From: Porphyrobacter sp. TH134
GTDB lineage: Bacteria; Pseudomonadota; Alphaproteobacteria; Sphingomonadales; Sphingomonadaceae
DNA length: 64,000 nucleotides
Direction: 5' to 3'
Assembly (NCBI RefSeq): GCF_002855495.1
Contig: NZ_PKRO01000003.1
Location: 62,001-126,000 of the forward strand
Part shown: positions 38,373-49,149 of the stretch, one piece after another
How the letters are laid out: every line of letters starts with the position of its first letter
Numbering within the stretch: the stretch's first letter is position 1
Program-made: the position numbers and the translations under genes
The notes under the pieces: model-generated
The model's database searches: none
Told to the model about the DNA's origin: nothing
Seen by the model: only the letters and a program-made list of their open reading frames with translations

Positions 38373-39332
38373 ATGACGCAATCAATCCTGCTGGTGCTTG
38401 GCGGTTTGGTCCTGCTCGCGCTGGGCGGTGAGCTTTTGGTGCGGGGCGCGGTCGGCATGGCGGCACGGCTCGGCATATCGCCGTTGCTGGCGGGCCTCAC
38501 CATTGTTGGCTTTGGCACTTCAACCCCCGAACTGGCCACGAGTGTGCAAGCCGCGCTGGCAGGATCGCCAGGGATCGCGATCGGCAATGTGGTGGGATCG
38601 AACATTGCCAACATCCTGTTTATTCTCGGGCTGTCAGCGGTCATTCTGCCACTTAGCGTCAATCCGAAATCCTTTCGGCGCGATTCGATTGCGCTGGGCG
38701 GTGCGACGCTTTTGGCGACAGGGGTGGTGGTTTTCGGCTTTATCGACCGGTTGATGGGGCTCGGGTTGCTGATCTGCCTCGGCGGCTACGTCTGGTACGC
38801 CTACAAATCCGAAAGTGCCGCGGATGACGACGAGTGCCATCGTCATGAAGCCGAGGCTGAAGACCGTCCCGTGCCGCCCTCTACCGGCCCGATCATCCTT
38901 GGCGCGATGATTGTTGCAGGGCTTGTCGCAGCCATTTTCGGCGCAGGCTGGCTGGTCGATGGCGCCACTGTGATTGCCAGTACGGCAGGCGTATCGGAAA
39001 GTGTTATCGGCCTGACGGTTGTTGCCGTCGGCACATCCCTGCCCGAATTGATTGCCTGCATCGTCGCAGTCCTGCGCAAGCATGAGGATGTGGCCTTGGG
39101 CAACATTGTTGGCTCAAACATCTACAATATTTTCGGAATTCTGGGTCTGACGGCTGTGATAAAGCCGATTGCCGTGCCCGCAGAAATCGCCGGTTTCGAC
39201 ATTTGGGTCATGCTTGGCGTCACAGCGCTCCTGATCGTCCAGCTGCGCAGCGGATGGAAGCTGTCCCGGATCGAGGGCGCGCTGCTGGTGGCGCTGTATA
39301 TCGGCTATACCGCCCTGCTTGCGCTGCGTTGA
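38373..39332 (+). CDS. Calcium/sodium antiporter, YrbG-like
   Basis: Inner-membrane cation exchanger of the CaCA superfamily, 319 residues, about ten helices. The two alpha-repeats are clear: GFGTSTPELATSV with GNVVGSNIANILFILG (about 47-91) and VGTSLPELIACIV with GNIVGSNIYNIFGILG (about 223-262). A charged His/Glu/Asp-rich cytoplasmic loop (about 148-168) separates them. AAGGACAGTT precedes the ATG. It stands alone between the glnA terminator and the lysozyme gene. Confidence 0.93.
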   Translation: MTQSILLVLGGLVLLALGGELLVRGAVGMAARLGISPLLAGLTIVGFGTSTPELATSVQAALAGSPGIAIGNVVGSNIANILFILGLSAVILPLSVNPKSFRRDSIALGGATLLATGVVVFGFIDRLMGLGLLICLGGYVWYAYKSESAADDDECHRHEAEAEDRPVPPSTGPIILGAMIVAGLVAAIFGAGWLVDGATVIASTAGVSESVIGLTVVAVGTSLPELIACIVAVLRKHEDVALGNIVGSNIYNIFGILGLTAVIKPIAVPAEIAGFDIWVMLGVTALLIVQLRSGWKLSRIEGALLVALYIGYTALLALR

Positions 39333-39450
39333 CGCGCATTTGCCGCCAGCGTGGGTGGTATACCGCAGCAGGCCTGCCAAGATTTCATTTTCCTACCCGC
39401 GCCAAGCGTGCCTAATTCCCCGGCCTCTCTCCCTTCAAGAGGCCGCCGCC

Positions 39451-40047
39451 ATGCCCTACCAACCTGCCACCTCGTTGCTGACGCTGATCCGCCGCCTCGC
39501 TGCGATTGCCACACCTGCAACGCCCCCGCCCCCCATCCCGCCCGTCCCCATGCCCGCACAGCAGCAGACGATCAGCGCCGTGGGTATCGCGCTGATCAAA
39601 CAGTTCGAGGGCTGCGCCCGGATCCGGCACGATGGGATGGTGGAAGCCTACCCTGATCCCGGCACCGGCGCTGAACCTTGGACCATCGGTTGGGGTGCAA
39701 CCGGCCGCGACAGATTTGGCGGGGGCGTGATCGGCCCCGGCACCTGTTGGACGCAGGTCCAGTGCGATGCCCGCCTGGCACAGGATCTGGCGCGTTACGC
39801 CGCCGATGTTTCCGCCGTCATCCGCACCGCGCCGACCACACAGGCCCAGTTCGATGCGTTCGTCAGCTTTCACTACAATACCGGCGCAATCGCCCGCGCC
39901 GCATTGACCCGGCGCCACATCGCCGGAGACACCGCAGGGGCCGCGCGCGAGTTTGCCCGCTGGAACCGCGCCGGTGGCCGCGTGCTGAAGGGCCTGGTGC
40001 GCCGCCGTGCGGCAGAGGCGGCATTGTATCTTAGTCCGGCGCCGTGA
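39451..40047 (+). CDS. Phage-type lysozyme (GH24)
   Basis: 198 residues, GH24 endolysin fold cleaving the glycan strand of peptidoglycan. A Pro-rich linker (about 24-36) precedes the catalytic Glu in IKQFEGCARI (about 50), the Asp in YPDPG and WTIGWGATG. FVSFHYNTG and RRAAEAALYL complete the family. No classical signal peptide or holin is nearby. The ATG has AGAGG about 9 bases upstream. No other phage genes are seen, so it is either a domesticated prophage gene or a wall hydrolase. Confidence 0.85.
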   Translation: MPYQPATSLLTLIRRLAAIATPATPPPPIPPVPMPAQQQTISAVGIALIKQFEGCARIRHDGMVEAYPDPGTGAEPWTIGWGATGRDRFGGGVIGPGTCWTQVQCDARLAQDLARYAADVSAVIRTAPTTQAQFDAFVSFHYNTGAIARAALTRRHIAGDTAGAAREFARWNRAGGRVLKGLVRRRAAEAALYLSPAP

Positions 40048-40090
40048 TGGGCCGGGCCGTCTTCACCTATGCGCGGGTGATCAAACGCCC

Positions 40091-43000
40091 TCAGTAATCC
40101 CGGCTGACCTGCACCAGCACCGAATCGCGGCCGATGGTCGATACCGTCCCAAGCAAGGCCAGCCAGCTGGTGATACGGTATTCGACCTGCGTTGCGCTGT
40201 AACCGCGCCCGTCGGTTACCAGCTCGACATAGATGCTGCGGGTAATGTTCTTGCCAATCGCAATCCCCGTGCCGCGCCCGATCAGCGGGTCGGCGCTGAT
40301 GATGCGCAGTTGATCCAGCCCGATTGACCGGCGCAACTCGCCAATCGGATCAAGGCCGCCGCCGCCGCCGCGCAGCGCCGCAAGCGCCGCTGCCAATTGC
40401 ACCGCATCCGTCGCCGAGAGCGACGTGACCGAACCGCCGAACAGCAGCCGGGCCAGAATCTCCTCTTCAGGCAAGGCTGGATCGCTGGAGAAGGCAATCG
40501 TCGGCGATTGGGCATTGCCGGTGATAGCGATATCGACATTGGTGCCGTTCTTGGCGGTCTCAGCCAGCACATCAAGCCGCGGATTGATCGGCTCGCCCAC
40601 ATCGAACAGAATCCGCCCTCGGGTCAGATCAAAGCGGGTGCCGGCAAAGGTGTAATCGCCGCGCACAAGCTGAGCGGTGCCACCGATGCGCGGATCATCA
40701 ACCGTCCCGCGCAGCGCGATGTCGATGCCCCACTCGCTCTCCAGCCCCAACCCTTCGACCGCCACCCTGCTTGGCGCCGAGGCATTCACCAGATAGCGCC
40801 ACGCCGCATCACGGCCCGAAACCTGCGTCCGGCCGCGCGCACCATCGCCATTGATCTCGCGCGTGGCGATTTGCGGCAGCGCGACATCCTCTTCAGCGAT
40901 CCCCAGCGCCCAGCGCGCCCGGTCGATCTTCACGCGCCCGGCGATCGTGCCGCCCAGCCCGTTGGAAACGATCCGCAAGGGGCCCGTAATCGTCGCTTCA
41001 AGCCCGTTGGCATCAAGCAACCGGGCCTGCTTGACCGCGGCCCGCAGATCAAGGCTTGGCCCGCGCGCCGCGCCCATGCCCGCCAGATCGATTGTGCCGC
41101 TGCCGCTGATCGTGCCGCCGCCCGGCGTCTGCCCGGCAAAGCGCACCAGCTCCAGCCGTGATCCGGCAAATCGGCCGCGCGCATTGACATTGGTAATGCG
41201 CGTGCCGGTCAACCCGCTTTGCACCGTCAGATCATCGCTCGCGACTGTCCCGGTGATTTGCGGGCTGGCGAGCGTGCCGGTGGCGCGCGCAGCGATACGG
41301 ACGGGGCCGGCCAGATCAAAGGCCTCAATCGCTGCCAGCCGCCACAGCGTTTCAGCCGCACCATCAAACGAAAGCCGCGCCCCCAGCTGTCCGCGCATCA
41401 GCCGGTCGGTCAGCGCGCCAGTGGGCGACAGGCCGGTAATCCGCATGGCCAGATCGCCGCGCCGGTCTTCCCCTTCAAACAACCGGGCCGCAGCCGTCAG
41501 GCGGTCGGCGCCAAGGTTGACCACGCCAAGCACATTGATCGGCTTGGACGAAAGCACGAGGCCTGCCCGGCTGAACCGTTCGATCCGCCCGCGGGCTGTT
41601 GCCGTGGGAACTCCGCGGCCCGATTGGCGGTAATCGATGATCCCGGTCAATCGTCCGCCAAGGCCGAGATCGGTCCCCGCCAGATCCAGCAGCCGCAGCG
41701 GCATGCGCGACAGTTTCAGCTGAACGGCAGTGGTGCCGCCGCCGAAGGTGCCCTCGGCAATCGCGAAGCCGCCGCCCAGGCCGATCTGCGACGGCGCCAG
41801 CTGCCAGCCGCCATCATCCAGAGCGGTCAACACCGCACGGCGCGGCATCGTGATCTGGGCGTTGCCGTATTGCCCGCGCGCAGCCACCGCTATCCGGCTG
41901 GGCGCCACCTCGGCATCGAAATTCGCGGCAAACCGGTCAGACCGCCGCCCGGCGATATTGCCCGTAACCTTGCCGCGGCCATTGTTGATGGCCGCCTTGG
42001 CGGTCATGCTGGCAAGGCTGAGACTGCCATATTCGAACCCGGCTGCGGTGATGTCCGCTTCCAGTGTCGTGCTGCCATCAGCATAACGCCCCGTCGCCGC
42101 AATATCGGCGCGGGTGATGCTGATCGGCGTCGCGCCGCCAAAGCTGGCATTGCGCGCGGCCAGATCGACGACAAATCCGGTTGCCCCGCCGCCTTGCGGG
42201 CGGAACGAGAGCGTGCCGTTGACGCCGCCGCCCGCCAGCCGCAGATCGCCGGAAGGCCCGGCATCTTCCAGCACCACGCCGCCGGTGATTGTGGTGCGAT
42301 AGACATCCAGCCGGTTGATCGCGACCCGTGTGGGGGCGTTTTCGGGAAGAAACAGTTCAATCGCGCCGTCAAATTCGCCCAGCAGCGATCCGCCGGCAAC
42401 ATCGAGGCCGAAGCCCTCTGTGCTGGGGGCAAGCGCGATCCGGACGTCTTTCAGTCCGGCCGCGGGGTAGGGATCGGCCAGCACCAGCACGCCGCGCGGG
42501 CCATCGGCTGCGACTTCGGCATCGAAACGGAATGGTCCATATTGCGCCTGCTGTCCGCTGCCCGCGATGACCGTTCGCGTGACGCCGCCAGCGGTCATCA
42601 GCTTGCTATCGAGCCGGGCGGTCAGGCGCGGCGAGGTGATGGTGGTATCGCGCAGCACCACCGGCTGGCCCGCGCCCATGCCCAGCGCGCCTTTGAAGCG
42701 CACCTGCTCACCAGCCAGATTGACGAGGGTCGCATTACCGATCCGGCTGAGAACTCCGGCCAGGTTGGCGCGCAGGCTCCACGGCACGGCGGGGCCGAAC
42801 TTGGCGAGGATCTTGGCGTTGGCGGTCACCACGCCTGCGCCCTCGACGCGCAAGGCACTGGCTTTGATCGGCCCGGCGACAGCATAGGCCCCGGCGCCAA
42901 CATCGCCGCGCAGGGACAGCGCCGCCTCCAGCCCGGGAAACGCAATCTGCGCCCTGTCAGCCGCGAGGCGCGCCTTGGCAAAATCATAGGTGATGATGCC

Positions 43001-44332
43001 GCTGGCCCGGCCTTTGACAAGGCGAGGATCGGCAAAGGCATTACCGGTCTGCACCCGCTGCGCTGTCAGCGCCAGCGGCAGGCTGAGCACTGTTCCTTCG
43101 ATCCGCGCGGCGCCCGATTGGGCCAGCCCGGTGGCAACCACGCCGGATGCCGTGAGGCGGGAAACGGTCAGTTCGTGCTTGATGGCAAGATCGTCGAACG
43201 CGCCCGAAAGATTGGCGATCAGCTCGCCGCCCTCGATCCGCAGGCTTTCACCCAGCAGATCGGGGTTGCGCATGGTAAGCCGGACCCGCGCACCGTCCAC
43301 CACCTTGTCCGCCAGATTGACAGCGCCCGCGGCCCGCAGATCAACCCCTGATGATACCGCGGCGGCCCGGCCTTCCACCACGCTGTTGTCCAGCTTGAAG
43401 CCAACCACAAGCGACAGCGTTTCGCCCAGCGCCCGGCCTGCAATTGTATCATCCGCCAGCCCGGCGCGCAGCTTCCCGATCACCCCGTATTGGCCCGCAT
43501 CATTGCTGATCTGGAATGCGGCAACGGGCGCGCTTTGTGCATCAAGGCGCCGGGCCAGCGCGGCGCCGCGCCACTTGACCCAGCTGCCATCGCCGACAAT
43601 GCGCGCGGTGTAACCTTCCTTCAGCCCTGCCAACCCGGCCAGCACACCGCCAGCCGGAGCGCGGTAATCGCCGGCAATATCGAACCGGTCGCCATCAGGC
43701 TGGGCATCGATCAGCAGATTGATCCGGTCTTCGGCCCCCAACCGCGCCTTGGCGTCGATGAACGCGCGGCCTTTGCGAATGTCGATCCGGGCCGTCATGT
43801 CGGCCCGCTCGTCACGCGCGGTGGCAATGCCCTTGGCGATCACCAGATCATCGATCACCAGCTTGTCGACGCGAATATCGAAATCGGGCAGCAGCGGCGC
43901 GTCCGGATCACCGGGAAGCAGTTCGGGCAAGCGCGTCAGCCGTCCGCGCCGCGCGGTCACTTCCCGGATATCGAGCCCGCCGCGCAGCCAGTTGAGCGGG
44001 CGCCAGTCCAGCCGCACTTCGGGGATCGTCAGGAACGCACCCTTGGGATCGCGCACCACCACGGTCCGCAGCACCGCCTTGCCATAGATGTCGCCTTCGA
44101 TCCGGCCGACGGTAAAGCGCAGGCCCGAGGCTGGCGCCACAGCCGCAATCTGGTCAGCAATGAAGCGCTTGCCGATCGGCGTGGCAAAGAAAGCCGCGGC
44201 CAGCAGGACCGGCGCAATCAGGATCGCCAGCGCCCACGCCAGCCGCTTGCCCCAGCGGCGCGCGGCGCTGCTGCGCGGCGCTGGCGCTGACTGGGTTTGC
44301 GCTTCCGGCAGCACAGGATCGTCCGCCGCCAT
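40091..44332 (-). CDS. tamB: Translocation and assembly module protein TamB
   Basis: Very large inner-membrane-anchored periplasmic protein, 1413 residues, that spans toward the outer membrane and works with TamA in outer-membrane protein insertion or lipid transport. It has a cytoplasmic Pro/Ala start, one membrane helix (about 29-50, LAWALAILIAPVLLAAAFFA), a long repetitive beta-rich body and the conserved C-terminal DUF490 region (DPRIGGTAQLVRGDYTFAGT, PEEEILARLLFG, then IGRDSVLVQVSRDY). The start overlaps the tamA stop as TGATG. Confidence 0.92.
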   Translation of the reverse strand: MAADDPVLPEAQTQSAPAPRSSAARRWGKRLAWALAILIAPVLLAAAFFATPIGKRFIADQIAAVAPASGLRFTVGRIEGDIYGKAVLRTVVVRDPKGAFLTIPEVRLDWRPLNWLRGGLDIREVTARRGRLTRLPELLPGDPDAPLLPDFDIRVDKLVIDDLVIAKGIATARDERADMTARIDIRKGRAFIDAKARLGAEDRINLLIDAQPDGDRFDIAGDYRAPAGGVLAGLAGLKEGYTARIVGDGSWVKWRGAALARRLDAQSAPVAAFQISNDAGQYGVIGKLRAGLADDTIAGRALGETLSLVVGFKLDNSVVEGRAAAVSSGVDLRAAGAVNLADKVVDGARVRLTMRNPDLLGESLRIEGGELIANLSGAFDDLAIKHELTVSRLTASGVVATGLAQSGAARIEGTVLSLPLALTAQRVQTGNAFADPRLVKGRASGIITYDFAKARLAADRAQIAFPGLEAALSLRGDVGAGAYAVAGPIKASALRVEGAGVVTANAKILAKFGPAVPWSLRANLAGVLSRIGNATLVNLAGEQVRFKGALGMGAGQPVVLRDTTITSPRLTARLDSKLMTAGGVTRTVIAGSGQQAQYGPFRFDAEVAADGPRGVLVLADPYPAAGLKDVRIALAPSTEGFGLDVAGGSLLGEFDGAIELFLPENAPTRVAINRLDVYRTTITGGVVLEDAGPSGDLRLAGGGVNGTLSFRPQGGGATGFVVDLAARNASFGGATPISITRADIAATGRYADGSTTLEADITAAGFEYGSLSLASMTAKAAINNGRGKVTGNIAGRRSDRFAANFDAEVAPSRIAVAARGQYGNAQITMPRRAVLTALDDGGWQLAPSQIGLGGGFAIAEGTFGGGTTAVQLKLSRMPLRLLDLAGTDLGLGGRLTGIIDYRQSGRGVPTATARGRIERFSRAGLVLSSKPINVLGVVNLGADRLTAAARLFEGEDRRGDLAMRITGLSPTGALTDRLMRGQLGARLSFDGAAETLWRLAAIEAFDLAGPVRIAARATGTLASPQITGTVASDDLTVQSGLTGTRITNVNARGRFAGSRLELVRFAGQTPGGGTISGSGTIDLAGMGAARGPSLDLRAAVKQARLLDANGLEATITGPLRIVSNGLGGTIAGRVKIDRARWALGIAEEDVALPQIATREINGDGARGRTQVSGRDAAWRYLVNASAPSRVAVEGLGLESEWGIDIALRGTVDDPRIGGTAQLVRGDYTFAGTRFDLTRGRILFDVGEPINPRLDVLAETAKNGTNVDIAITGNAQSPTIAFSSDPALPEEEILARLLFGGSVTSLSATDAVQLAAALAALRGGGGGLDPIGELRRSIGLDQLRIISADPLIGRGTGIAIGKNITRSIYVELVTDGRGYSATQVEYRITSWLALLGTVSTIGRDSVLVQVSRDY

Positions 44333-46719
44333 CAGAATGCCTGACCCAGGCTGACATAGACCACCACCGGACTATCGAACGCGGTGGGATTGATCGGGGT
44401 CGCCACATCGACGCGGATGGGGCCAAAGGTGGTTTTGTAGCGAATGCCCACCCCGGCGCCGAACCGGATCTCGTCGAAATCCGGGGTCGATCCGCGCGCG
44501 ACCGATCCGCCATCGACAAACGGCACGACCTCGATGGCGCCGCCAAACAACGGCGTCTCCACGCGCGCTTCCAGCGAGAATTCGACCAACGAGGCCCCGC
44601 CGGTCGGGTTACCCAGATCATCGCGCGGGCCAACGCCCTGGAACCCATAGCCGCGCACCGACGCCCCGCCGCCGCCATACAGCCGGCGTGACGGCGCAAT
44701 ATCGTCAATGCCTGCGCCCTGAATGGTTGCCGCACGCAGCCGTCCGGCCAGCACCGCCGGCCCGACCGATTGATAATAGCTCACATCGCCCTGCGCGCGC
44801 AGATAGAAGCTTTGCGCCCCGTCAGACCGTGACACCTCCGGCGCAAGGAACAGCGTAGCGCGGTAACCTTCGTTAGGGTCGAGCAGATCATCGCTCGCAT
44901 CGAGTGTGACACTGCCGAACAATCCGCCGATCAGATAGGCTTGGCGCGGCACGACAGCGTCGGGGGCCACGCGGCTGGTCCGGTTGCGTTCGTCGGTATA
45001 AAGCAGTTCGCCGCCCAACTGCCAGCTCAGCGGCTTCTGGAACAGGATGTTCGATACCTTCTCAAACGTGCCGCGCATCCCGAAACCACGCGAATCCACC
45101 GCCTGCGTCGTGATATCGCTGGCGAACAGGTCCACGCTAAGCACCTGATCGCGGCCGAGGAAATTGTTGCGCCGCACGCCAACGCTGGCGAGTGCTTCGC
45201 GGGTGCCAAGGATCCCTCGCAGCCGCAGCGCGCCTTCCGGCGGGAACAGGTTCCGGTGTTCCCACCGGCCTTCAACCTTGAAGCCATCCTCGGTGCCGTA
45301 ACCAATCGCGCCCGCAACGGTACGCACCGGCGCGCGGTCAAACGCGACATCAAGCGCAACTTCGCCCGGCTCGCTGCCAACCGGCGCGCGGGTTTCGCGC
45401 GGGGTAACGGTCACGCTGGAAACCAACCCGGTGGCAATAATTGCCCGGCGCAGGTCTGTCTCAAGGCTCTGCTGGAACACATCGCCTTCATCAAAGCGCG
45501 CGATCTCAGCCAGATGGCGCCCGGACAGAAACCGCTCATCGGCGCTGATGATATCGCCGAACACATATTTGCCGCGCGGCTGCACATCGAGCGTCAGATC
45601 GCCTTCGCTGCGGGCATGATCGATCAGCAATTCCGGCTCTGCCAGCTCGGCAAACGGATAGCCCGTTTCCCCCAGCGCCACGCGCAATTCGAGTTCGCGT
45701 TCCACAATGCGGTCGGCATAGACCGGATCGCCCGGCTTAATCCCGAACGCCGCAATCAGGCGGCTGGCGTCGGGCTCCGGCAAGGCGGGCAGCGCCCCAA
45801 GGTCGATCCGCCCGAAACTGTAGCGCGTGCCCGGCAGAATATCGAACCGCACGCTGGGCTCGCTTGCTGCGGCCTCTGCGGCCTGATCCGCGGCGGCCCC
45901 GGCCGCATCACTGGCACGCCGACCGCCCGATAGCTGACGCACAACCTCACCGCCGTAATAGCCATAGGTGCGCAGGATATTGCCCAGCAATTCTTCATCG
46001 GCGCGCGCGCGGGCCGCCACCTGAGGGATTGAGTCGCTGTCGTCGTCAAACGCCTCCAACGTCGACAGATCCTTGAACCGCTGGACGAATTCAGCGCTTT
46101 CGGGGAAGGCTTCCTTCGCCGCCGGAAGCGCCAGCACCAGCTGGTCGTTGATCCGCGTCTCAGCCAGCTCGGGCAATTCGCCCAGCACCGGCCCGGCGAG
46201 GCTGGGGAGTTCTGCAAGCTCGGGATCGGCCGGGAGCGGCTCGGGCTCCTCCAGCGCAAAATTGGCAAACGTCTCGTCAATCGCAGGCTGCAAGGCCGGA
46301 TTGGGCGGCGGCAGAAAACCGGCCAGAGGGTCATCGATCGGTGACGAGAACGGGTCTGTCAGATCGCTGCCGGCCTCAACCACCGGAGCAGGATTGGAAA
46401 CGCCGCCCGCAGCCCATGCTTCGGGATTGGCGACAGCATCAGCCGGAATCAGATCATCCAGCGACGTTGGCACAGCTTGCGGCTCAGCGCGTACAGGCGG
46501 CTCAGCCGCGGGATCGCCTGCTGCCGGGACCGCAGCGGGCGGCTCAGCGGTGGCAGGCACGACGGCTGGCGGCGCGGCCGGCTGCGCTGCAAACGCAGCG
46601 GAAGCCGGAACCGCAACCAGCACAAGCGATCCACGTCTCAATCCTGCGATAAGTGCCAGACCGAGCGTGAGATGCCTTGCGACCGCCTCAGCTGGACGGG
46701 AACTTGACAGGCTGGCCAT
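44332..46719 (-). CDS. tamA: Outer-membrane assembly factor TamA (BamA/TamA family)
   Basis: Omp85 beta-barrel protein of 795 residues. A signal peptide (about 1-46) is followed by a Pro/Ala/Glu-rich, acidic low-complexity stretch (about 47-170), then POTRA domains (about 175-470, e.g. [16 protein letters not shown] and [12 protein letters not shown]), and a 16-strand barrel (about 470-795) ending in the typical [18 protein letters not shown] and a terminal VYVSLGQAF. The low-complexity insert makes it longer than E. coli TamA. I use the ATG at 46717-46719, which overlaps the end of bpt by 32 bases. Confidence 0.9.
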   Translation of the reverse strand: MASLSSSRPAEAVARHLTLGLALIAGLRRGSLVLVAVPASAAFAAQPAAPPAVVPATAEPPAAVPAAGDPAAEPPVRAEPQAVPTSLDDLIPADAVANPEAWAAGGVSNPAPVVEAGSDLTDPFSSPIDDPLAGFLPPPNPALQPAIDETFANFALEEPEPLPADPELAELPSLAGPVLGELPELAETRINDQLVLALPAAKEAFPESAEFVQRFKDLSTLEAFDDDSDSIPQVAARARADEELLGNILRTYGYYGGEVVRQLSGGRRASDAAGAAADQAAEAAASEPSVRFDILPGTRYSFGRIDLGALPALPEPDASRLIAAFGIKPGDPVYADRIVERELELRVALGETGYPFAELAEPELLIDHARSEGDLTLDVQPRGKYVFGDIISADERFLSGRHLAEIARFDEGDVFQQSLETDLRRAIIATGLVSSVTVTPRETRAPVGSEPGEVALDVAFDRAPVRTVAGAIGYGTEDGFKVEGRWEHRNLFPPEGALRLRGILGTREALASVGVRRNNFLGRDQVLSVDLFASDITTQAVDSRGFGMRGTFEKVSNILFQKPLSWQLGGELLYTDERNRTSRVAPDAVVPRQAYLIGGLFGSVTLDASDDLLDPNEGYRATLFLAPEVSRSDGAQSFYLRAQGDVSYYQSVGPAVLAGRLRAATIQGAGIDDIAPSRRLYGGGGASVRGYGFQGVGPRDDLGNPTGGASLVEFSLEARVETPLFGGAIEVVPFVDGGSVARGSTPDFDEIRFGAGVGIRYKTTFGPIRVDVATPINPTAFDSPVVVYVSLGQAF

Positions 46720-47533
46720 CCTTGCCCCGCGCGCCCACCAGGTCTGAAACTTGTGCTGTGCGCGGCGCTGTTGCTGCCGCAATCAACCGATGCTGGTCCG
46801 CCGCCTCCATCAACTGCCAGCCTTCGCGGGTCAGCCGCTCAAGCGGGCGGTAGCGAACCTTGTACTGCATACGCGGACTGCCTTCGACCCAATAACCCAG
46901 ATAGACGTAAGGCAATGCCTCAGCCGCCGCCCGGCGAATATGATCGAGGATAATAAAATTACCGAGACCCGCACGTCCGGGATGATCGGGTTCGTAAAAC
47001 GAATAGATCATCGACAGGCCGTCGCTCTGCCGGTCAGTGAGGCACGCACCGATCAGCCGACCGGGCTTTCCGCCGGGGCCAGGCTCGCGATATTCGGTGA
47101 CCACGCTGCCAACCGGGGTGTGTTCGATCATATCGGCGTAATCAAGCTCGTCCATCGCCGACATCCCGCCATCGGGATGGCGCTGGCCAAGGTAGCGCGA
47201 CAGCAGCTCAAACTGTTCATCGGTCGCCCAAGGACGACATTCGGTCACGATCAGATCGGCATTGCGTTTCAGATCGCGCTTCTGCGTGGCTGAGGGCCGG
47301 AAGGCGCCAGCCACGACCCGGACCGAGACACAGGCCTGACAATCAAGGCATGACGGACGGTAGGCCACCGTCTGGCTGCGGCGAAAACCAATGCGCCCCA
47401 ACGCTTCATTCAACTGATCGGCGTGGGCGCCCTTCAACTCGGTAAAAACCTTCCGCTCGCTCCGCCCGGGCAGATAGGGGCAAGGTGCGGGGCTGGTCAC
47501 AAAGAACCGGGGGAAGCGGATTGGTGCCGTCAC
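46688..47533 (-). CDS. bpt: Aspartate/glutamate leucyltransferase (Bpt)
   Basis: N-degron enzyme that adds leucine to N-terminal Asp or Glu, marking proteins for ClpAP. 281 residues with the N-terminal cysteines in [16 protein letters not shown] (about 59-74), [14 protein letters not shown] and the acyltransferase-like [17 protein letters not shown] (about 219-235). The start is GTG at 47531-47533 with AAGGAC upstream. The older label arginyltransferase (ate) fits the family but the bacterial enzyme transfers leucine. Confidence 0.93.
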   Translation of the reverse strand: MTAPIRFPRFFVTSPAPCPYLPGRSERKVFTELKGAHADQLNEALGRIGFRRSQTVAYRPSCLDCQACVSVRVVAGAFRPSATQKRDLKRNADLIVTECRPWATDEQFELLSRYLGQRHPDGGMSAMDELDYADMIEHTPVGSVVTEYREPGPGGKPGRLIGACLTDRQSDGLSMIYSFYEPDHPGRAGLGNFIILDHIRRAAAEALPYVYLGYWVEGSPRMQYKVRYRPLERLTREGWQLMEAADQHRLIAAATAPRTAQVSDLVGARGKDGQPVKFPSS

Positions 47534-47581
47534 GGGTGGTGCCAGTCCTTTTTTCGCATGAATCGCGCAGGGTCGGAAACG

Positions 47582-47596
47582 TTAAGAAAATCTTAT
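47582..47596. promoter_or_regulatory. CtrA-like site upstream of bpt
   Basis: TTAA-GAAAATC-TTAT, one base off the alphaproteobacterial CtrA consensus TTAA-N7-TTAA, about 50 bases before the bpt start. Such sites arise by chance in AT-rich gaps, so this is weak. Confidence 0.25.
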
Positions 47597-47699
47597 GCCC
47601 GCACCCATGCGCTGGTAAAAGTCCTTTAACCATGAAAATCTCGCGGAATATGCGAACAGCGGCTCAATTGACCGCAAAACTGCGCCCAAAGTGGTGCGG

Positions 47700-47717
47700 C
47701 CCGGCGCGAACGCCGGG
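47700..47717 (-). terminator. Hairpin after ilvA
   Basis: CCCGGCG-TTCG-CGCCGGG on the minus strand, a perfect 7-base-pair stem with a UUCG loop, about 27 bases after the ilvA stop. No T-tract follows directly, so it may terminate weakly or protect the 3' end. Confidence 0.5.
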
Positions 47718-47744
47718 TCGGTGCTGGCAAATTATTCCTGATTT

Positions 47745-49007
47745 TCAGCCGAGTTCGACGAGCTGCACCGAATACCCATTAGCGCGCAGGCCCTCAACCA
47801 GCCGCTCCACCTGCTCGGCATCACGCGCTTCGCATTCGATATCGGTGATGAGGCCTTTGGCAGGCAGCGTGGTGAAGATGCGCTGGTGGTAGATCTCGAT
47901 GATATTGACGTTGTGTTCGTCAAACAGGCGCATCACCCGGAACAGGGCGCCGGGGCGATCCTGCAAGGTGACCCTGAGGCGCGCAAGGCGGCCCTGGCGC
48001 GCCAGATCACGCAGCAGCACATTGGCCAGCAACCGCGTATCGATGTTGCCGCCGCACAGCGCCAGACCGATGGTCTTGCCCGCAAACCGCGCCGGGTTGC
48101 GCAGCACCGCCGCAAGCCCCGCCGCACCAGCGCCTTCCACCACCGTCTTTTCAATCTGAAGCAGCAGCGCCACCGCCTTTTCCAGCGCGGGCTCATCCAC
48201 CAGCAGGATGTCGTCAACCTTTTCGGCGATCACCCTGGCGGTGAAATCGCCGGGCTGTTTGACCGCGATGCCTTCGGCCAGCGTATCGCCGCCGCACGGC
48301 AAGCTGGCGCCCTTGATCCGGTCGAACATGCTGGGAAACAGCCCCGCCTGCACACCCACCACTTCGATATCCGGATTGAGCGCCTTGGCCACGGTCGCCA
48401 TGCCCGAAATCAGCCCGCCGCCGCCAATCGGGGTGACAATGCAATCCAGATCGGGTTTCACCGCCAGCATTTCGAGCGCGACCGTGCCAGCGCCTGCCGC
48501 CACATCGGGATCATCAAACGGGTGGACAAAAGTCAGGCCCAACTCGCCTTCAAGCTTGCGGGCATGGGCGTAGGCTTCATCAAAGGATTCGCCTTCCAGC
48601 ACGACCTTGCCGCCGACGCTTTCGGTCTGCATCACCTTAACGGTCGGCGTGGTGCGCGGCATCACGATCGTTACCGGCACGCCAAGCCGGGTGCCGTGAT
48701 AGGATAGGCCTTGGCTATGGTTGCCGGCCGAGGCTGCGATCACGCCGCGCGCGCGCTGTTCCTCGGTCAGCAGCAGCAGCGCATTCAGTGCTCCGCGCTC
48801 TTTGTAAGCGGCAGTAAACTGGAGGTTTTCAAACTTCAGCCAGATATCCGCGCCGGTAATCTGCGACAGCGTGATCGAATGCATCATCGGTGTTTCAACC
48901 ACCGAACCTGCAATCCGCGCAGCCGCAGCGCGAACATCATCAAGGGTCAGGTCGGCCGGTGTGGCGGCGGCACCTTTCGGGCTGGCGGGGGCGAGTTGTG
49001 TCGACAT
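47745..49007 (-). CDS. ilvA: Threonine ammonia-lyase with ACT domain
   Basis: PLP enzyme deaminating threonine to 2-oxobutyrate for isoleucine synthesis. 420 residues with the PLP lysine in FTAAYKERGALNALL (about 64-78), SAGNHSQGLSYHGTRLG (about 92-108), the phosphate loop PIGGGGLISGMA and a C-terminal ACT domain (LRVTLQDRPGALFRVMRLF, then NIIEIYHQRIF) for feedback control. The ATG at 49005-49007 is the start that gives the family N-terminus; its ribosome site is weak. It is divergent from the amidohydrolase gene. Confidence 0.94.
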   Translation of the reverse strand: MSTQLAPASPKGAAATPADLTLDDVRAAAARIAGSVVETPMMHSITLSQITGADIWLKFENLQFTAAYKERGALNALLLLTEEQRARGVIAASAGNHSQGLSYHGTRLGVPVTIVMPRTTPTVKVMQTESVGGKVVLEGESFDEAYAHARKLEGELGLTFVHPFDDPDVAAGAGTVALEMLAVKPDLDCIVTPIGGGGLISGMATVAKALNPDIEVVGVQAGLFPSMFDRIKGASLPCGGDTLAEGIAVKQPGDFTARVIAEKVDDILLVDEPALEKAVALLLQIEKTVVEGAGAAGLAAVLRNPARFAGKTIGLALCGGNIDTRLLANVLLRDLARQGRLARLRVTLQDRPGALFRVMRLFDEHNVNIIEIYHQRIFTTLPAKGLITDIECEARDAEQVERLVEGLRANGYSVQLVELG

Positions 49008-49149
49008 GGCGACCGCGCGATTAGAGGCTTGGCGACGTAAGGGCAATCGCGGCCTTGCCGATTTCGTATACGCGCACCGATTGGCAAGCGCCCGGCAAAG
49101 CGATAGGCAGCGCACCCAGACCTGTTTTCGCGCCGCTTCAAGGATTGCC

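Noticed and set aside
41219..43351. 710-codon + strand open frame inside tamB
   Set aside because: Antisense to a well-supported gene; the peptide is a reverse-complement shadow with no domain.
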